A stretch of DNA of 64,000 nt from Flavobacterium cupreum (GCF_003996965.1 NZ_QWDM01000005.1:186001-250000); one strand, 5' to 3'; numbered from the stretch's first letter, positions 33,692 through 43,542 are shown. Notes: generated by a model from the letters alone, not told the origin. Program-made: numbers and translations.

Positions 33692-35200
33692 ATGATTGAT
33701 ATCTCTCAAAAAGAAGTATGGTTTGTAGTAGGAAGCCAGGAGTTATACGGTGAAGAAACACTGAGAAAAGTGGCGGAGCATTCGCAGCTAATCGCAAAAG
33801 GATTAGACGGATCGTCTCATATTCCGGTAAAGATAGTTTATAAAGAGGTAGTAAAATCCCCTGCGCAAATTTTAAATGTTTGTTTGGCGGCAAATTCGGC
33901 TAAAAACTGTATCGGTATTATTGCCTGGATGCACACTTTTTCTCCGGCAAAAATGTGGATTGGCGGGTTGAATATCCTTAAAAAACCATTATGCCATTTA
34001 CACACACAATACAACGCAGAAATTCCGTGGGGAAGTATCGACATGGATTTCATGAACCTGAACCAGTCGGCACACGGAGATCGTGAATTTGGATTCATCA
34101 TGTCCAGAATGCGTAAAAAACGTAAAGTGGTTGTGGGACACTGGGAAGACGACCGAGTTTTAAACAAATTAGGGGTTTGGACAAGAGTAGCTTTAGGATG
34201 GGATGAACTTCAGAACCTAAAAGTAGCCCGTATTGGAGACAATATGCGTGAAGTTGCCGTTACGGAAGGCGATAAAGTCGAAGCCCAGATTCGTTTTGGA
34301 ATGTCGGTTAACGGATATGATTCTTCAGATGTTACGAAATATATTGACAAAGTTACGGAGCAGCAATTGAACGATTTGTTAGCCGTTTACGAATCCTCTT
34401 ATGCTTTAACGGATTCTTTAAAGCAAGGCGGTGCACAAAGAAGCTCTTTGGCTGAAGCCGCAAAAATAGAATTAGGGCTAAGAGCTTTCCTTAAAGAAGG
34501 AGGTTTTGGAGCCTTTACCGATACCTTCGAAAATCTGGGTGCCTGGAAACAATTACCCGGAATTGCCACACAAAGATTAATGGCAGACGGATACGGTTTT
34601 GGTGGCGAAGGCGACTGGAAAACCGCCGCAATGGTCAGAGCTTTGAAAGTCATGAATGTGGGGTTGGAAGGCGGAACTTCTTTCATGGAAGATTATACGT
34701 ATCATTTTACACCACAAAAATCCTATGTTTTAGGATCTCATATGCTGGAAATTTGTCCGTCAATTGCTGATGCAAAACCTTCTTGTGAGGTGCACCCATT
34801 AGGCATTGGCGGAAAAGAAGATCCGGCGCGTCTGGTATTTAATTCACCTGCCGGGGAAGCCATCAATGTTTCTCTAGTAGATATGGGAAATCGTTTCCGT
34901 CTGATTGTTAACGAAGTCGTAGCGGTTAAACCAATGGCAGAATTGCCAAAATTACCGGTGGCCAGAGTTTTATGGGATTGTAAACCAAACCTTGACATCG
35001 CGGCAACAGCCTGGATTTTAGCCGGAGGAGCACATCATACCGTTTACAGCCAGGCGATCACCACAGAATACATGGAAGATTTTGCGGATATTGCCGGAAT
35101 CGAATTGTTGGTTATTGATGAAAGAACTACCGTAAGAGACTTTAAAGATAAGATTAATGCCAATGAGGCTTATTATCATTTGTTTCAGCATGGATTGTAA
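33692..35200 (+). CDS. araA: L-arabinose isomerase
   Basis: A 502-residue isomerase. The N-terminal [24 protein letters not shown], the [32 protein letters not shown] segment, and the metal-site residues in [14 protein letters not shown] (Glu), plus [35 protein letters not shown], are all conserved, including the C-terminal [11 protein letters not shown]. It converts L-arabinose to L-ribulose. It follows araD in the same direction; the repeat hairpin in the spacer could reduce or stabilise its part of the transcript. Confidence 0.96.
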   Translation: MIDISQKEVWFVVGSQELYGEETLRKVAEHSQLIAKGLDGSSHIPVKIVYKEVVKSPAQILNVCLAANSAKNCIGIIAWMHTFSPAKMWIGGLNILKKPLCHLHTQYNAEIPWGSIDMDFMNLNQSAHGDREFGFIMSRMRKKRKVVVGHWEDDRVLNKLGVWTRVALGWDELQNLKVARIGDNMREVAVTEGDKVEAQIRFGMSVNGYDSSDVTKYIDKVTEQQLNDLLAVYESSYALTDSLKQGGAQRSSLAEAAKIELGLRAFLKEGGFGAFTDTFENLGAWKQLPGIATQRLMADGYGFGGEGDWKTAAMVRALKVMNVGLEGGTSFMEDYTYHFTPQKSYVLGSHMLEICPSIADAKPSCEVHPLGIGGKEDPARLVFNSPAGEAINVSLVDMGNRFRLIVNEVVAVKPMAELPKLPVARVLWDCKPNLDIAATAWILAGGAHHTVYSQAITTEYMEDFADIAGIELLVIDERTTVRDFKDKINANEAYYHLFQHGL

Positions 35201-35210
35201 TTTTTAAGCG

Positions 35211-35240
35211 GCAAAGGTTCAAAGTGACAAAGGTTCAGAG
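35211..35240. repeat. GGCAAAGGTTCAAAGTGACAAAG-type dispersed repeat copy
   Basis: The word GCAAAGGTTCAAAGTGACAA recurs at about 42811 and, with a change, at about 43124. This is a short copy between araA and the epimerase gene, with no other feature. Confidence 0.6.
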
Positions 35241-35299
35241 TTTTTTGTACTTTTAACTTTTAACATCTAACATTTTACACCAATTAAAAAATATCATTT

Positions 35300-36484
35300 A
35301 TGAATGTATTAAAACGTTGCATTTTGGGTATAAGCCTTTTGAGTTTGGCTGCAGTTTCAGTTCAGTGCAAAAGCGATAAAAAAGCAGATACTGAAACGGT
35401 TGCTTCTGATAAAAAGGATGCCGTTACTATAGAAAAATCGGCTTACGGAACAACTGCAAAAGGAGAAAAAGTTGACAGCTATAAATTGAAAAACCAAAAT
35501 GGGATGGAAGTTGATATCATCACTTTTGGCGGCAGGATTACAGATTTAAAAGTGCCTGATAAAGACGGTGTTTCTGAAAATGTAGTAACAGGATTCAGTT
35601 CTTTGGCACAATACGAAAAAGAAAATCCGTTTTTTGGAGCTTTGATTGGAAGATACGGAAACCGAATTGCGAAAGGGAAATTCACTTTAGATGAAAAAGA
35701 ATATCAGTTAGCAATAAACAATGCATCAAATGCTTTGCACGGTGGACCGCAGGGATTCTTCAACGTTGTCTGGAAAGCCGATGAGGTAAAATCCGGCGAA
35801 ACGGCTTCTTTAAAATTATCCTACCTGAGTAAAGATAAAGAAGAAGGGTATCCCGGAAACTTACAGGTTTTTGTAACGTATACTTTGACCAGTGACAATC
35901 AGTTAGAAGTGCTTTATGAAGCAACAACAGACAAGAAAACAGTGGTGAATCTGACGCAGCATTCGTATTTCAATTTATCGGGAGATTTTTCGAAAACAAT
36001 CTTAGATCACGAATTGACTTTGAATGCAGATAAATTAGTTCCGGTGGATGCAACACTTATTCCGACAGGAAAATTAGAAGATGTTGCCAATACGCCTTTC
36101 GATTTCAGAACACCAAAATTAATTGGAAAAGACATCGCAGCTAAAAACGAGCAATTAGAAAGAGGCAAAGGATACGATCATTGCTGGGTACTGAATAATC
36201 CTGAAAAAGGAAAAACCATTATTGCAAAAGTATATCATGCCGCAAGCGGAAGAGTGCTGGAAATGACAACCGACGAACCCGGAATTCAGTTTTACTCCGG
36301 GAACTTTCTTGACGGAACGTTACCAACACGTAACGGTGGTACATACGCACACCGAACCGGACTTTGTCTGGAAACAGAACATTACCCGGATTCCCCAAAC
36401 CAGAAAAACTTCCCGACAACGGTTTTAAATCCCGGGGAAAATTATAAAACTAAAACTACTTTTAAATTTTCTGTACAAAAATAG
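35300..36484 (+). CDS. galM: Aldose 1-epimerase, lipoprotein
   Basis: A 394-residue mutarotase with a lipoprotein signal: MNVLKRCILGISLLSLAAVSVQC, with the lipobox Cys at about residue 23. The mature protein has GRYGNRIAKGKF, NNALHGGPQGFFNVVW (written as ASNALHGG in this copy), NLTQHSYFNLSG with the catalytic His, and LCLETEHYPDSPNQKNFP with the catalytic Glu. It interconverts anomers of sugars in the periplasm before uptake, here most likely arabinose because it closes the araB-araD-araA run. The lipid anchor distinguishes it from the cytoplasmic enzyme at 26034. Confidence 0.92.
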   Translation: MNVLKRCILGISLLSLAAVSVQCKSDKKADTETVASDKKDAVTIEKSAYGTTAKGEKVDSYKLKNQNGMEVDIITFGGRITDLKVPDKDGVSENVVTGFSSLAQYEKENPFFGALIGRYGNRIAKGKFTLDEKEYQLAINNASNALHGGPQGFFNVVWKADEVKSGETASLKLSYLSKDKEEGYPGNLQVFVTYTLTSDNQLEVLYEATTDKKTVVNLTQHSYFNLSGDFSKTILDHELTLNADKLVPVDATLIPTGKLEDVANTPFDFRTPKLIGKDIAAKNEQLERGKGYDHCWVLNNPEKGKTIIAKVYHAASGRVLEMTTDEPGIQFYSGNFLDGTLPTRNGGTYAHRTGLCLETEHYPDSPNQKNFPTTVLNPGENYKTKTTFKFSVQK

Positions 36485-36516
36485 TTTTAGGATTTGTTTA
36501 CTAGTTCAATTCTCTG

Positions 36517-36551
36517 AAAAACCTCGTAAGTTATGCTTGCGAGGTTTTTTT
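36517..36551 (+). terminator. Terminator of the arabinose run
   Basis: AAACCTCGTAAG pairs with CTTGCGAGGTTT (one G-U) around TTATG, followed by a T tract, 34 bp after the epimerase stop. Confidence 0.85.
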
Positions 36552-36582
36552 ATTTTAAACTGGATTTGTACTGTTTCATTCT

Positions 36583-36590
36583 TATATTTG
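36583..36590 (+). promoter_or_regulatory. Predicted -7 box for the T9SS protein gene
   Basis: TATATTTG is an exact TAnnTTTG match 80 bp before the ATG. A TTTG 14 bp upstream is closer than usual for a -33 element. Confidence 0.45.
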
Positions 36591-36670
36591 ACGCTGATTA
36601 CCGGAAAGTTTGATTTTGATAATATCCGAAAATTTAAAAATAAACGCAGCTGAAAAACACATAAATAAGA

Positions 36671-39600
36671 ATGGTCATAACTCAAAAAAACAGATTTAAA
36701 AAAGCAGTTTTACTTCTTATTTTTCTCTCTTTTCACTACATAAATGCCCAAATAACTTTAACTCATAACGTTGGAACAACACTTGTTAAGACGGATATGT
36801 ATACTTGTGACAGAGATGAAGCCTGGTCACGGATATTTACATTATCAGATTTTGGCATAGCGCCAAATGAACAATTTTTGATTAAATCAGGACAGATCGG
36901 AATTAGCAAATCTGACGAAGGTTCAAATTTATATTTTTCGGTTTATAGTATCGATGACAACTTTCCTGTTTTCTTTTATTCTTCATTTCCAAGAACAGTA
37001 CTTGGAAGTCGCAGTTTTAACCCAACAACAGTTATTAATGGTACTCCGCAAATTTTTCAGTTTGATTTTGATGAACCAATAATTGTTCCGGCCGGAACTA
37101 AAAGAATTATGGTTACAGTACATAAGATCAGGGATATTTATAATCCGAAGTCAGGAGAAATTTATATAGCAGGTACTGCACAAGACAATGGAGAATCCTG
37201 GTATTTAGGTTGCGATTTAGAGCATGGTCTGTCGCTTACCACAGATTTAACTATTCCTGTTCCAAATGCAAATTTTTACATCAATGTTACAGGTGAAGTA
37301 TTCAATACAAAAAGTTTAGGACCTGTTACCAGATTATCGCATAACCTCAATGATGAATTAATTGATACCGGTATACATTCATGCAAATGGAATGATATTT
37401 ATTGGGCAAGAGCTTTTAACTTAAAAGACTTTGGCATATCAGGCAATGAAGAATTTGTAATTAATTCGGGGCAGGTTGGAATAAATAAAACGGGTTATTC
37501 GGCTAAAGTTGGTTTTAATATCTATGAGATAGATGATAATTTTCCTTGTTCTTTTTCTGAGAAAAAATTAATAGGAAGCAGTCAGGAGCAAGAGCTTAGA
37601 GCCAATATTGATGAGAATTCCCAGATTGTACAGTTAGATTTTGATAAACCAATCAAAATTCCGGCTGGTGTGAAAAAAATTTTGGTAGAAGTTCATAAAG
37701 GGATTGTTTACGGAGACGGCGTTGCTTTTATAGCGGGTACAACACAAAATGATGATGTATCATGGCAACGGGGTTGTACTGCTATAGGAGGATATCCTGA
37801 TCTTGGAAGCGGATATGTTTCGACTGCTGATTTTGGAAAACCACAAGCTAATTTTTATATCAATGTAACAGGAAATGTAAATCAGGTCAGAAATAATATT
37901 TTTGAAATGAACATTTCCAATATTTGTTCTGAATTTTTAAAAGAATTTAGTGTTAGTGATCAGTCGAAAGTTGCCTCGATTTCATGGAATTTTGGAGATC
38001 CGGATTCAGGAGCAAAGAATACTTCTACAGACTTATCGCCTTTTCATGATTTTTCGGCAGATGGCCAATACGCGGTGACGGCTTCGGTTATTGCAAAAGA
38101 CGGAACACGCGAAGTTTTAACGGAAAAAATTGAATCCAGTGAGCCGCCAAAAGCATATGGAATTAATAATATTTATGCTTGTGAAAATAATTTGAACACC
38201 GGATTTTCGACCTCTTTTGATACTTCAACGACTACAAAGCAGGTGTTAGGAGGACAAACAGGAAAAACAGTTACTTTTATCGACGGTAAAGGCAACAAAT
38301 ATGGCACATTGCCAAATCCGTTTACAAATACAGTTAAAGACAGGGAAACAATAACGGTAAGAGTTGCTCATGATGATAATCCTTGCTGTTATTCTGAAAC
38401 TACTTTCGATTTAATCATAAACCCATTACCGCAGTTAGCTGTTGCTGACGTAAAAGAATGTGATAATGATACAGATGGTTTTACTGTGTTTAATTTACAA
38501 CAAACAGTGGCTGCAATTATAGGAACGGCAACGAATAAAAAGGTTGAATTTTATCGTTCAAATGGGGAGCAAATACAATCTCCGCTAAATGCAATTACCA
38601 ATTTAATTGCCAACGAAGAAATAATTACAGTAAAACTAACTAATACTGATACAAATTGCTCTGGCGAAACAACCTTTAAATTAATTGTCAATCCTTTGCC
38701 AAAAGCAAACCTTTTGCAAGACATAATAGGCTGTGATGACAACAAGGATGGTATTTCAGAATATTTTGATACTTCAAATGTTGAAGCTGCTGTTTTAGGA
38801 AATCAAACCGGAATGAAAGTTTCTTACTTTGATGCTCTTGGAAATCCATTACCGGCTCCTTTGCCCAATCCCTACAGAAATACAACTGTTAATACGGAGA
38901 CCATAACGGTTAGGGTAACGAATAGTCTGACTAACTGTTATAAAGAAACACCATTAGTTTTGAAAACAACTTCACAAACCCTCATTACTAAACCAGCTGC
39001 TAAGTATGCTTGTGATGAAGGTAATGGTTTTTCCACTTTTGATATGTCCGGTTTAGAAACTGAAATTACAGGGAACCAATCCGGTCTGAAAATAATGTAT
39101 TTTGACAGTAACGGAAATCAGTTGCCGACTCCTTTTCCGGCATTATTTCAAAATACCCAGGCAAAATCCCAAACTATAAAAGTCAGGGTAGACAACGAAA
39201 TAAACAGTCTTTGTAGTGCTGAAACAAGTTTCGACCTAATTGTAAATGATTTACCAACTGTAAAAATCGAAAAAACGTACTTTTTATGTAATTTGGAACC
39301 TTCGCTGCATATAAGTGTTGCTGCTGATTTAGATAGCTATGTGTGGAAATCTCCTGACGGGAATGTTATTTCAAATGCTAATGAAGCTGATTTAGTAATC
39401 GCAGGAAAGTATAAGCTGGTGGTGGGTACAATTAAAAACAACATTTATTGTGATAATACTTTTGAATTTGAATTAATACGGTCAGTACTTCCAACTATTA
39501 AAGAAGTAAAATATAAGGAATTGTCAGAAGACAATTTTATTGAAATTATAGCAGAAGGGTATGGTGATTTTGAATATTCTATAGACGGGACCAATTATCA

Positions 39601-39955
39601 GGACAGCAATTATTTTTCTAATGTTCCCGGCGGTACCTACGTTGCCTATGTAAGAGACAAAGAAGGCTGTGGAAGTGATTCAAAAGAGGTTACCGTGATT
39701 GATTACCCGAAATTCTTTACGCCAAATAACGATGGGCATAATGATCTTTGGCAAATAAAAAGCATCCATAAATTTCCAAATTCTAAAATAACAATATTTG
39801 ACCGATATGGTAAATTACTGACGGAGCTGTCTGAAAATGATTTTGGATGGAATGGTTTTTATAACGGAAAAGAAATGCCGTCTGATGATTATTGGTTTAA
39901 AGCCAACTTAAATAATAAGGTTGTATTTTCAGGACATTTTGCATTAAAGCGATAA
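36671..39955 (+). CDS. Large T9SS-secreted repeat protein with gliding-motility-type C-terminal domain
   Basis: A 1094-residue surface or secreted protein. A signal peptide covers about 1-26 (ending YINAQ). Two tandem copies of an approximately 190-residue domain follow: each has LxHNxxxxLxxTxxxxC, then FGI..NE.F.I.SGQ.GI, YxIDDNFP, and NANFYINVTG. A PKD-like domain comes next (about 430-490, SISWNFGDPDSG and DGQYAVTASVI). Four or five repeats of about 90 residues follow, each opening with a Cys-containing strand such as ECDNDTDGFTVFNL. The last 83 residues (FFTPNNDGHNDLWQIKSIHKFPNSKI and later RYGKLLTE, DDYWFKANL) are the T9SS type B sorting domain. It probably acts as an adhesin; no enzyme motif is seen. 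Confidence 0.88.
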   Translation: MVITQKNRFKKAVLLLIFLSFHYINAQITLTHNVGTTLVKTDMYTCDRDEAWSRIFTLSDFGIAPNEQFLIKSGQIGISKSDEGSNLYFSVYSIDDNFPVFFYSSFPRTVLGSRSFNPTTVINGTPQIFQFDFDEPIIVPAGTKRIMVTVHKIRDIYNPKSGEIYIAGTAQDNGESWYLGCDLEHGLSLTTDLTIPVPNANFYINVTGEVFNTKSLGPVTRLSHNLNDELIDTGIHSCKWNDIYWARAFNLKDFGISGNEEFVINSGQVGINKTGYSAKVGFNIYEIDDNFPCSFSEKKLIGSSQEQELRANIDENSQIVQLDFDKPIKIPAGVKKILVEVHKGIVYGDGVAFIAGTTQNDDVSWQRGCTAIGGYPDLGSGYVSTADFGKPQANFYINVTGNVNQVRNNIFEMNISNICSEFLKEFSVSDQSKVASISWNFGDPDSGAKNTSTDLSPFHDFSADGQYAVTASVIAKDGTREVLTEKIESSEPPKAYGINNIYACENNLNTGFSTSFDTSTTTKQVLGGQTGKTVTFIDGKGNKYGTLPNPFTNTVKDRETITVRVAHDDNPCCYSETTFDLIINPLPQLAVADVKECDNDTDGFTVFNLQQTVAAIIGTATNKKVEFYRSNGEQIQSPLNAITNLIANEEIITVKLTNTDTNCSGETTFKLIVNPLPKANLLQDIIGCDDNKDGISEYFDTSNVEAAVLGNQTGMKVSYFDALGNPLPAPLPNPYRNTTVNTETITVRVTNSLTNCYKETPLVLKTTSQTLITKPAAKYACDEGNGFSTFDMSGLETEITGNQSGLKIMYFDSNGNQLPTPFPALFQNTQAKSQTIKVRVDNEINSLCSAETSFDLIVNDLPTVKIEKTYFLCNLEPSLHISVAADLDSYVWKSPDGNVISNANEADLVIAGKYKLVVGTIKNNIYCDNTFEFELIRSVLPTIKEVKYKELSEDNFIEIIAEGYGDFEYSIDGTNYQDSNYFSNVPGGTYVAYVRDKEGCGSDSKEVTVIDYPKFFTPNNDGHNDLWQIKSIHKFPNSKITIFDRYGKLLTELSENDFGWNGFYNGKEMPSDDYWFKANLNNKVVFSGHFALKR

Positions 39956-40038
39956 GATACAACAGACCTGATTACGCATAATAAACAGCTTTATTTCTTT
40001 ATTAATAAATCGAATTATGGCAGAAAATTGAAATAAAC

Positions 40039-40503
40039 ATGAAATTCAAACATTTATTCAAAGCAGAACTCATTTGGACTTCAAAAAAACAAGAGGAATC
40101 AGTTTTAAAATTGTACAGTAAAAGCCATCAGATTAAAATAGAAGGAAAACCTGTTTTAAATGTTTCGGCAGCAAAAGCCTTCAAAGGGGATCCCGCTTTA
40201 TATAATCCCGAAGATTTGCTTTTGAGCAGTTTGGCTTCCTGCCATATGATGTCGTATTTATATGTCTGCTCCCAAAACGGAATAGAAGTTCTCGAATATG
40301 CAGACAACGCCGAAGCCACGCTCGAAGTTTCTCCTGACCGAAGCGGACGTTTTGTTGAAGTTCGGCTTAAGCCTAAAGTAAAAATTTCAAATTCTGACCA
40401 GATTCAGCTGGCTTTAAGTTTACATGAAAAAGCAAATCAATTGTGTTTTATTTCTAACTCGTGCAATTTCCCTGTTTTGCATGAGGCGTGTTGTGAGGTC
40501 TGA
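40039..40503 (+). CDS. OsmC-family peroxiredoxin-like protein
   Basis: A 154-residue OsmC/Ohr-fold protein. The peroxidatic Cys lies in LLLSSLASCHMMSYLYVC (about 73), and the resolving Cys in NQLCFISNSCNFPVLHEACCEV, which has an unusual number of Cys residues (four in the last 20). The preceding PEDLLLSSLASC is the family hallmark. Such proteins reduce organic hydroperoxides or act on small thiols. It is a single gene 83 bp after the T9SS protein gene; no regulator is adjacent. Confidence 0.9.
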   Translation: MKFKHLFKAELIWTSKKQEESVLKLYSKSHQIKIEGKPVLNVSAAKAFKGDPALYNPEDLLLSSLASCHMMSYLYVCSQNGIEVLEYADNAEATLEVSPDRSGRFVEVRLKPKVKISNSDQIQLALSLHEKANQLCFISNSCNFPVLHEACCEV

Positions 40504-40529
40504 AGCATGTTTTTGCTAAAAAGCGAGGT

Positions 40530-40646
40530 TTATAGACATAGCCAACGGTTTCAACCGTTGGAAGCAATGCCAGGAATAATATCTAACATTTCAAATTTGC
40601 ACAATCTGAACCCCAAGGTTGAAACATTGGGCTATAGCGGAATAGT
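40530..40646. repeat. REP-like palindromic pair (CCAACGGTTTCAACCGTTGG type)
   Basis: CATAGCC followed by the perfect palindrome CCAACGGTTTCAACCGTTGG lies at about 40537-40561. CCCCAAGGTTGAAACATTGGG then GCTATAG lies in opposite orientation at about 40612-40636. Each arm is itself near-palindromic, and the two are inverted copies, as in REP doublets. Confidence 0.8.
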
Positions 40647-40654
40647 ATAAAACC

Positions 40655-40687
40655 AAAAAAACCTCTTCCGTTAAGAAGAGGTTTTTG
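40655..40687 (-). terminator. Terminator of the tRNA-Leu gene
   Basis: AAAAACCTCTT and AAGAGGTTTTT pair around an 8-base loop; on the minus strand a run of T follows directly after the tRNA. Confidence 0.8.
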
Positions 40688-40767
40688 TACCCGGAGCCGG
40701 AGTCGAACCGGCACGGTTTCCCACAGGTGTTTGAGACCAGCGCGTCTACCAATTCCGCCATCCGGGC
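40688..40767 (-). tRNA. tRNA-Leu (anticodon CAA)
   Basis: The minus strand folds as a leucine tRNA: acceptor GCCCGGA with TCCGGGT, a D-loop with TTGGTAGACGC, anticodon loop CTCAAAC (CAA), a long variable arm typical of Leu, and T-loop GGTTCGACTCC. The CCA end is not encoded. The anticodon stem has one T-T opposition (positions 28 and 42) in CTGGT/ACCTG. Confidence 0.93.
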
Positions 40768-40925
40768 TTAGCAGACGAAAAAACAATCAAAATTGATTAT
40801 TTTAACGCAATAGAATGAAGTCATAAATGGCGTCATTCCTTTAACACGGTGCAAATGTAAAAAATAAAATTAAATGTGCTACTAAAAATACTTAAAATTT
40901 TCCTTTCAGTGTCCAATAAATTTTA

Positions 40926-40933
40926 TAAATTTG
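40926..40933 (+). promoter_or_regulatory. Predicted -7 box of prs
   Basis: TAAATTTG matches TAnnTTTG and lies 121 bp before the prs ATG, giving a leader of about 115 nt. I see no clear structured element in that leader. Confidence 0.5.
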
Positions 40934-41053
40934 CACCTCGTTAAAACGACGCACACACAACTAACTACATCCGAGGCAAATACAAATCATCTGGTTAGGC
41001 TAAACAATCTAGCCCAATGGATGGAGCGCAGCGGAATAAAACAACAAATTATA

Positions 41054-41995
41054 ATGTCGCACCTAGAACCAGAAGCTAAAATTTTTGCTTGTTCACAAAG
41101 TGTTTATCTTGCAGAAAAAATTGCAGAACAATACGGGATTCCGTTAGGAAAAGTAACGATGTCAACGTACAGTGATGGTGAATTTCAACCGTCTTACGAA
41201 GAGTCAATCAGAGGATTACGTGTTTTTATCGTGTGCTCCACATTTCCAACAGCCGATAATTTGATGGAATTGTTATTAATGATTGATGCCGCAAAACGTG
41301 CATCAGCAAGACATATTACAGCTGTTATGCCATACTTCGGTTGGGCAAGACAGGACAGAAAAGACAAACCTAGAGTTCCGATTGGAGCAAAATTAGTAGC
41401 TAATTTATTAGATGCTGCAGGAGCAACAAGAGTAATGACAATGGATTTGCACGCAGATCAAATTCAGGGGTTTTTCGAAAAACCGGTAGATCATTTATTT
41501 GCCTCTACCATCTTTTTGCCTTACGTAGAAAGTTTAGGATTAGAAAATCTGACAATTGCATCTCCGGATATGGGAGGTTCAAAAAGAGCATATGCTTACT
41601 CTAAGTTCCTGGAATCAGATGTAGTAATCTGTTACAAACAAAGAAAAGCAGCCAACGTTATCGATACTATGGAGCTGATTGGTGAAGTAAAAGGCCGCAA
41701 CGTAATATTAGTAGACGACATGATCGATACGGGTGGAACATTAGCAAAAGCAGCCGATTTGATGATCGAAAAAGGAGCATTAAGCGTTAGAGCAATCTGT
41801 ACACACGCTATTTTATCCGGTGATGCCTACGATAAAATTGAAAATTCAAAATTAAGCGAATTGATCGTTACCGATTCTATTCCGTTAAAAAGAGAGTCAA
41901 AGAAAATAAGAGTAGTGAGTTGTGCACCTCTTTTTGCTGAAGTTATGCACATGGTACACCACAACAATTCCATTAGTGGAAAATTTATAATGTAA
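41054..41995 (+). CDS. prs: Ribose-phosphate pyrophosphokinase
   Basis: A 313-residue enzyme from the ATG at 41054 (MSHLEPEAKIFACSQSVYLAEKIAEQYG); an upstream in-frame start would add 41 residues not found in the family. Motifs include the ATP-binding PYFGWARQDRKDKPRVPIGAKLVANLL, the metal site TMDLHADQIQGFF, and the PRPP loop NVILVDDMIDTGGTLAKAA. It makes PRPP from ribose 5-phosphate and ATP for nucleotide synthesis. A long leader separates it from its promoter. The gene upstream on the other strand is tRNA-Leu, and rplY follows, a common order in Flavobacteria. Confidence 0.96.
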   Translation: MSHLEPEAKIFACSQSVYLAEKIAEQYGIPLGKVTMSTYSDGEFQPSYEESIRGLRVFIVCSTFPTADNLMELLLMIDAAKRASARHITAVMPYFGWARQDRKDKPRVPIGAKLVANLLDAAGATRVMTMDLHADQIQGFFEKPVDHLFASTIFLPYVESLGLENLTIASPDMGGSKRAYAYSKFLESDVVICYKQRKAANVIDTMELIGEVKGRNVILVDDMIDTGGTLAKAADLMIEKGALSVRAICTHAILSGDAYDKIENSKLSELIVTDSIPLKRESKKIRVVSCAPLFAEVMHMVHHNNSISGKFIM

Positions 41996-42005
41996 TAAAT
42001 GGCAA

Positions 42006-42082
42006 TATGCTATAGGCTTTAAGCTTTAAGCATTAAAAAATGTCAATAAATTTATTACGAAAGAAAGCCTAAAGCTTAAAGC
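42006..42082. repeat. GGCTTTAAGCTTTAAGC inverted repeat in the prs-rplY spacer
   Basis: AGGCTTTAAGCTTTAAGC on the left pairs with GCCTAAAGCTTAAAGC on the right (about 42066-42081) across an AT-rich loop. It belongs to the general type of palindromic spacers seen elsewhere in the window. Confidence 0.7.
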
Positions 42083-42119
42083 AACAAGAATATTTATTAA
42101 TAACTATATTTTTTTTACA

Positions 42120-42731
42120 ATGAAATCGATTACAATTAAAGGATCAGAAAGAGAAAGCGTGGGCAAAGTGTCAACTAAAGCCTTACGTAATGCTGGAGCG
42201 GTTCCTTGCGTGTTATACGGAGGAAATCAGGCAGTACATTTCTCAGCGGAGGCTGCGGCATTCAAAAACTTGGTTTACACTCCAAATGCACACACAGTTG
42301 TGATTGAGCTTGGAAAAGGAAAATCATTCAATGCAATTTTACAGGATATTCAGGTTCACCCGGTGTCTGACAAAATTTTACACATTGACTTCTTTCAGTT
42401 ATTTGATGACAAAGAAATCACTATGGAAGTTCCTGTAAAAGTTGTGGGTACATCTAAAGGTGTTCTTGCAGGTGGTGTTTTACGTTTGAACACTCGTAAA
42501 TTAAAAGTAAAAGCTTTACCTAAAGATCTTCCTGATTTTGTTGAAGCTGATATTACTCCACTTGAAATGGGTAACAAATTATACGTTACTAAAGTTGGTT
42601 CTCCGGAATACAAAGTAATGCACCCGGAAAATACTGTTGTAGCTCAGGTAAGAATCTCTCGTGCTGCTATGAAAGCTGCTCAGGAGGCTGCAAAAGCTGC
42701 AAAAGCGCCTGCAAAAGGAAAGAAAAAATAA
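42120..42731 (+). CDS. rplY: 50S ribosomal protein L25/general stress protein Ctc
   Basis: A 203-residue long-form L25 (TL5/Ctc type). The N-terminal 5S-rRNA-binding domain (about 1-90) contains [28 protein letters not shown] and [25 protein letters not shown]. The C-terminal domain (about 95-180) carries [43 protein letters not shown]. An Ala/Lys-rich tail ends in AKGKKK. It binds 5S rRNA in the large subunit. It follows prs in the same direction and is followed by a strong terminator. Confidence 0.95.
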   Translation: MKSITIKGSERESVGKVSTKALRNAGAVPCVLYGGNQAVHFSAEAAAFKNLVYTPNAHTVVIELGKGKSFNAILQDIQVHPVSDKILHIDFFQLFDDKEITMEVPVKVVGTSKGVLAGGVLRLNTRKLKVKALPKDLPDFVEADITPLEMGNKLYVTKVGSPEYKVMHPENTVVAQVRISRAAMKAAQEAAKAAKAPAKGKKK

Positions 42732-42749
42732 TTTTTTTCAAATCTATAC

Positions 42750-42786
42750 AAAAAGCATCAATCGAAAGATTGGTGCTTTTTTTTTG
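42750..42786 (+). terminator. rplY terminator
   Basis: AAAAGCATCAATC and GATTGGTGCTTTT form a stem with a GAAA tetraloop and one G-U pair, followed by a T run. Confidence 0.9.
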
Positions 42787-43542
42787 TTTTAAATAGAAGA
42801 GGTTAAAAGTTGCAAAGGTTCAAAGTGACAAAGAAGGATAAGTCTGCAGTATTTCAGGCTGAGACAAAATGGAGCAATAAAAATCTGCTCAATCAGCCAA
42901 ATCTGCGAGAGTATTTTTTATCAATCTTACAGGTTCAAACAAATTATATAGTGGGCACATTTTTAATTATTAAATTTTAGAAGCAGAAACTTCAAGGTTT
43001 TTCAAGACCTGACGATCCTGCCATCCTCTATATCTTTTCCTGACTAAAGAAGCCAGCAAAAGGATACCGCTGCTGTCAGGGCTAGCAAGAAATTTTGTTT
43101 TTATAAGTAAAAGAGGATCAAAGTTGCAAAGGTTCAAAGGGACAAAGGAGGGCAAGTCTACAATATGTCCGACTGAGCGTAGTCGAAGTTCAGCACAGTA
43201 TTTCCACTGTAGATTTTCGGGTCACTTACGGAACTTCGACTAAGCTCAGTCATACAAAAATGGAGCAAAAAAAAAATCTGCTCAATCAGCCAGATCTGCG
43301 AGAAACCTTTTTTCTTTGAGAGCCTTGCGTAAACCTTTGCGCTCTTCGCGGTTAATGACAAAAATTTTCTAATTGCCATATTTTCTAATTACAGGCCTTT
43401 TAAGTTCGCTCAGCCTGACAAAATGTAAAAAAAAAATCTGCTCCATCAGCCAAATCTGCATGAAACCTTTTCGAACTTTCATAAAACTCCGGCATACTTT
43501 GCGGTTAAATGAAGATCAGCAAATAATTATCCAATCATCTAA
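42787..43542. repeat. Gene-free region packed with dispersed repeats
   Basis: About 755 bp with no credible gene. Three degenerate copies of a unit with ATCTGCTCAATCAGCCAAATCTGC lie at about 42885, 43280 and 43436. Two copies of GTTGCAAAGGTTCAAAG lie at about 42809 and 43123. One inverted repeat, GACTGAGCGTAGTCGAAGTTC (43171-43191) against GAACTTCGACTAAGCTCAGTC (43231-43251), is the largest hairpin. Short open frames here overlap the repeats and look accidental. Confidence 0.75.

Noticed and set aside
40934..41053. Riboswitch in the prs leader
   Set aside because: The leader is about 115 nt but I could not find a regular stem-loop or a known aptamer core.
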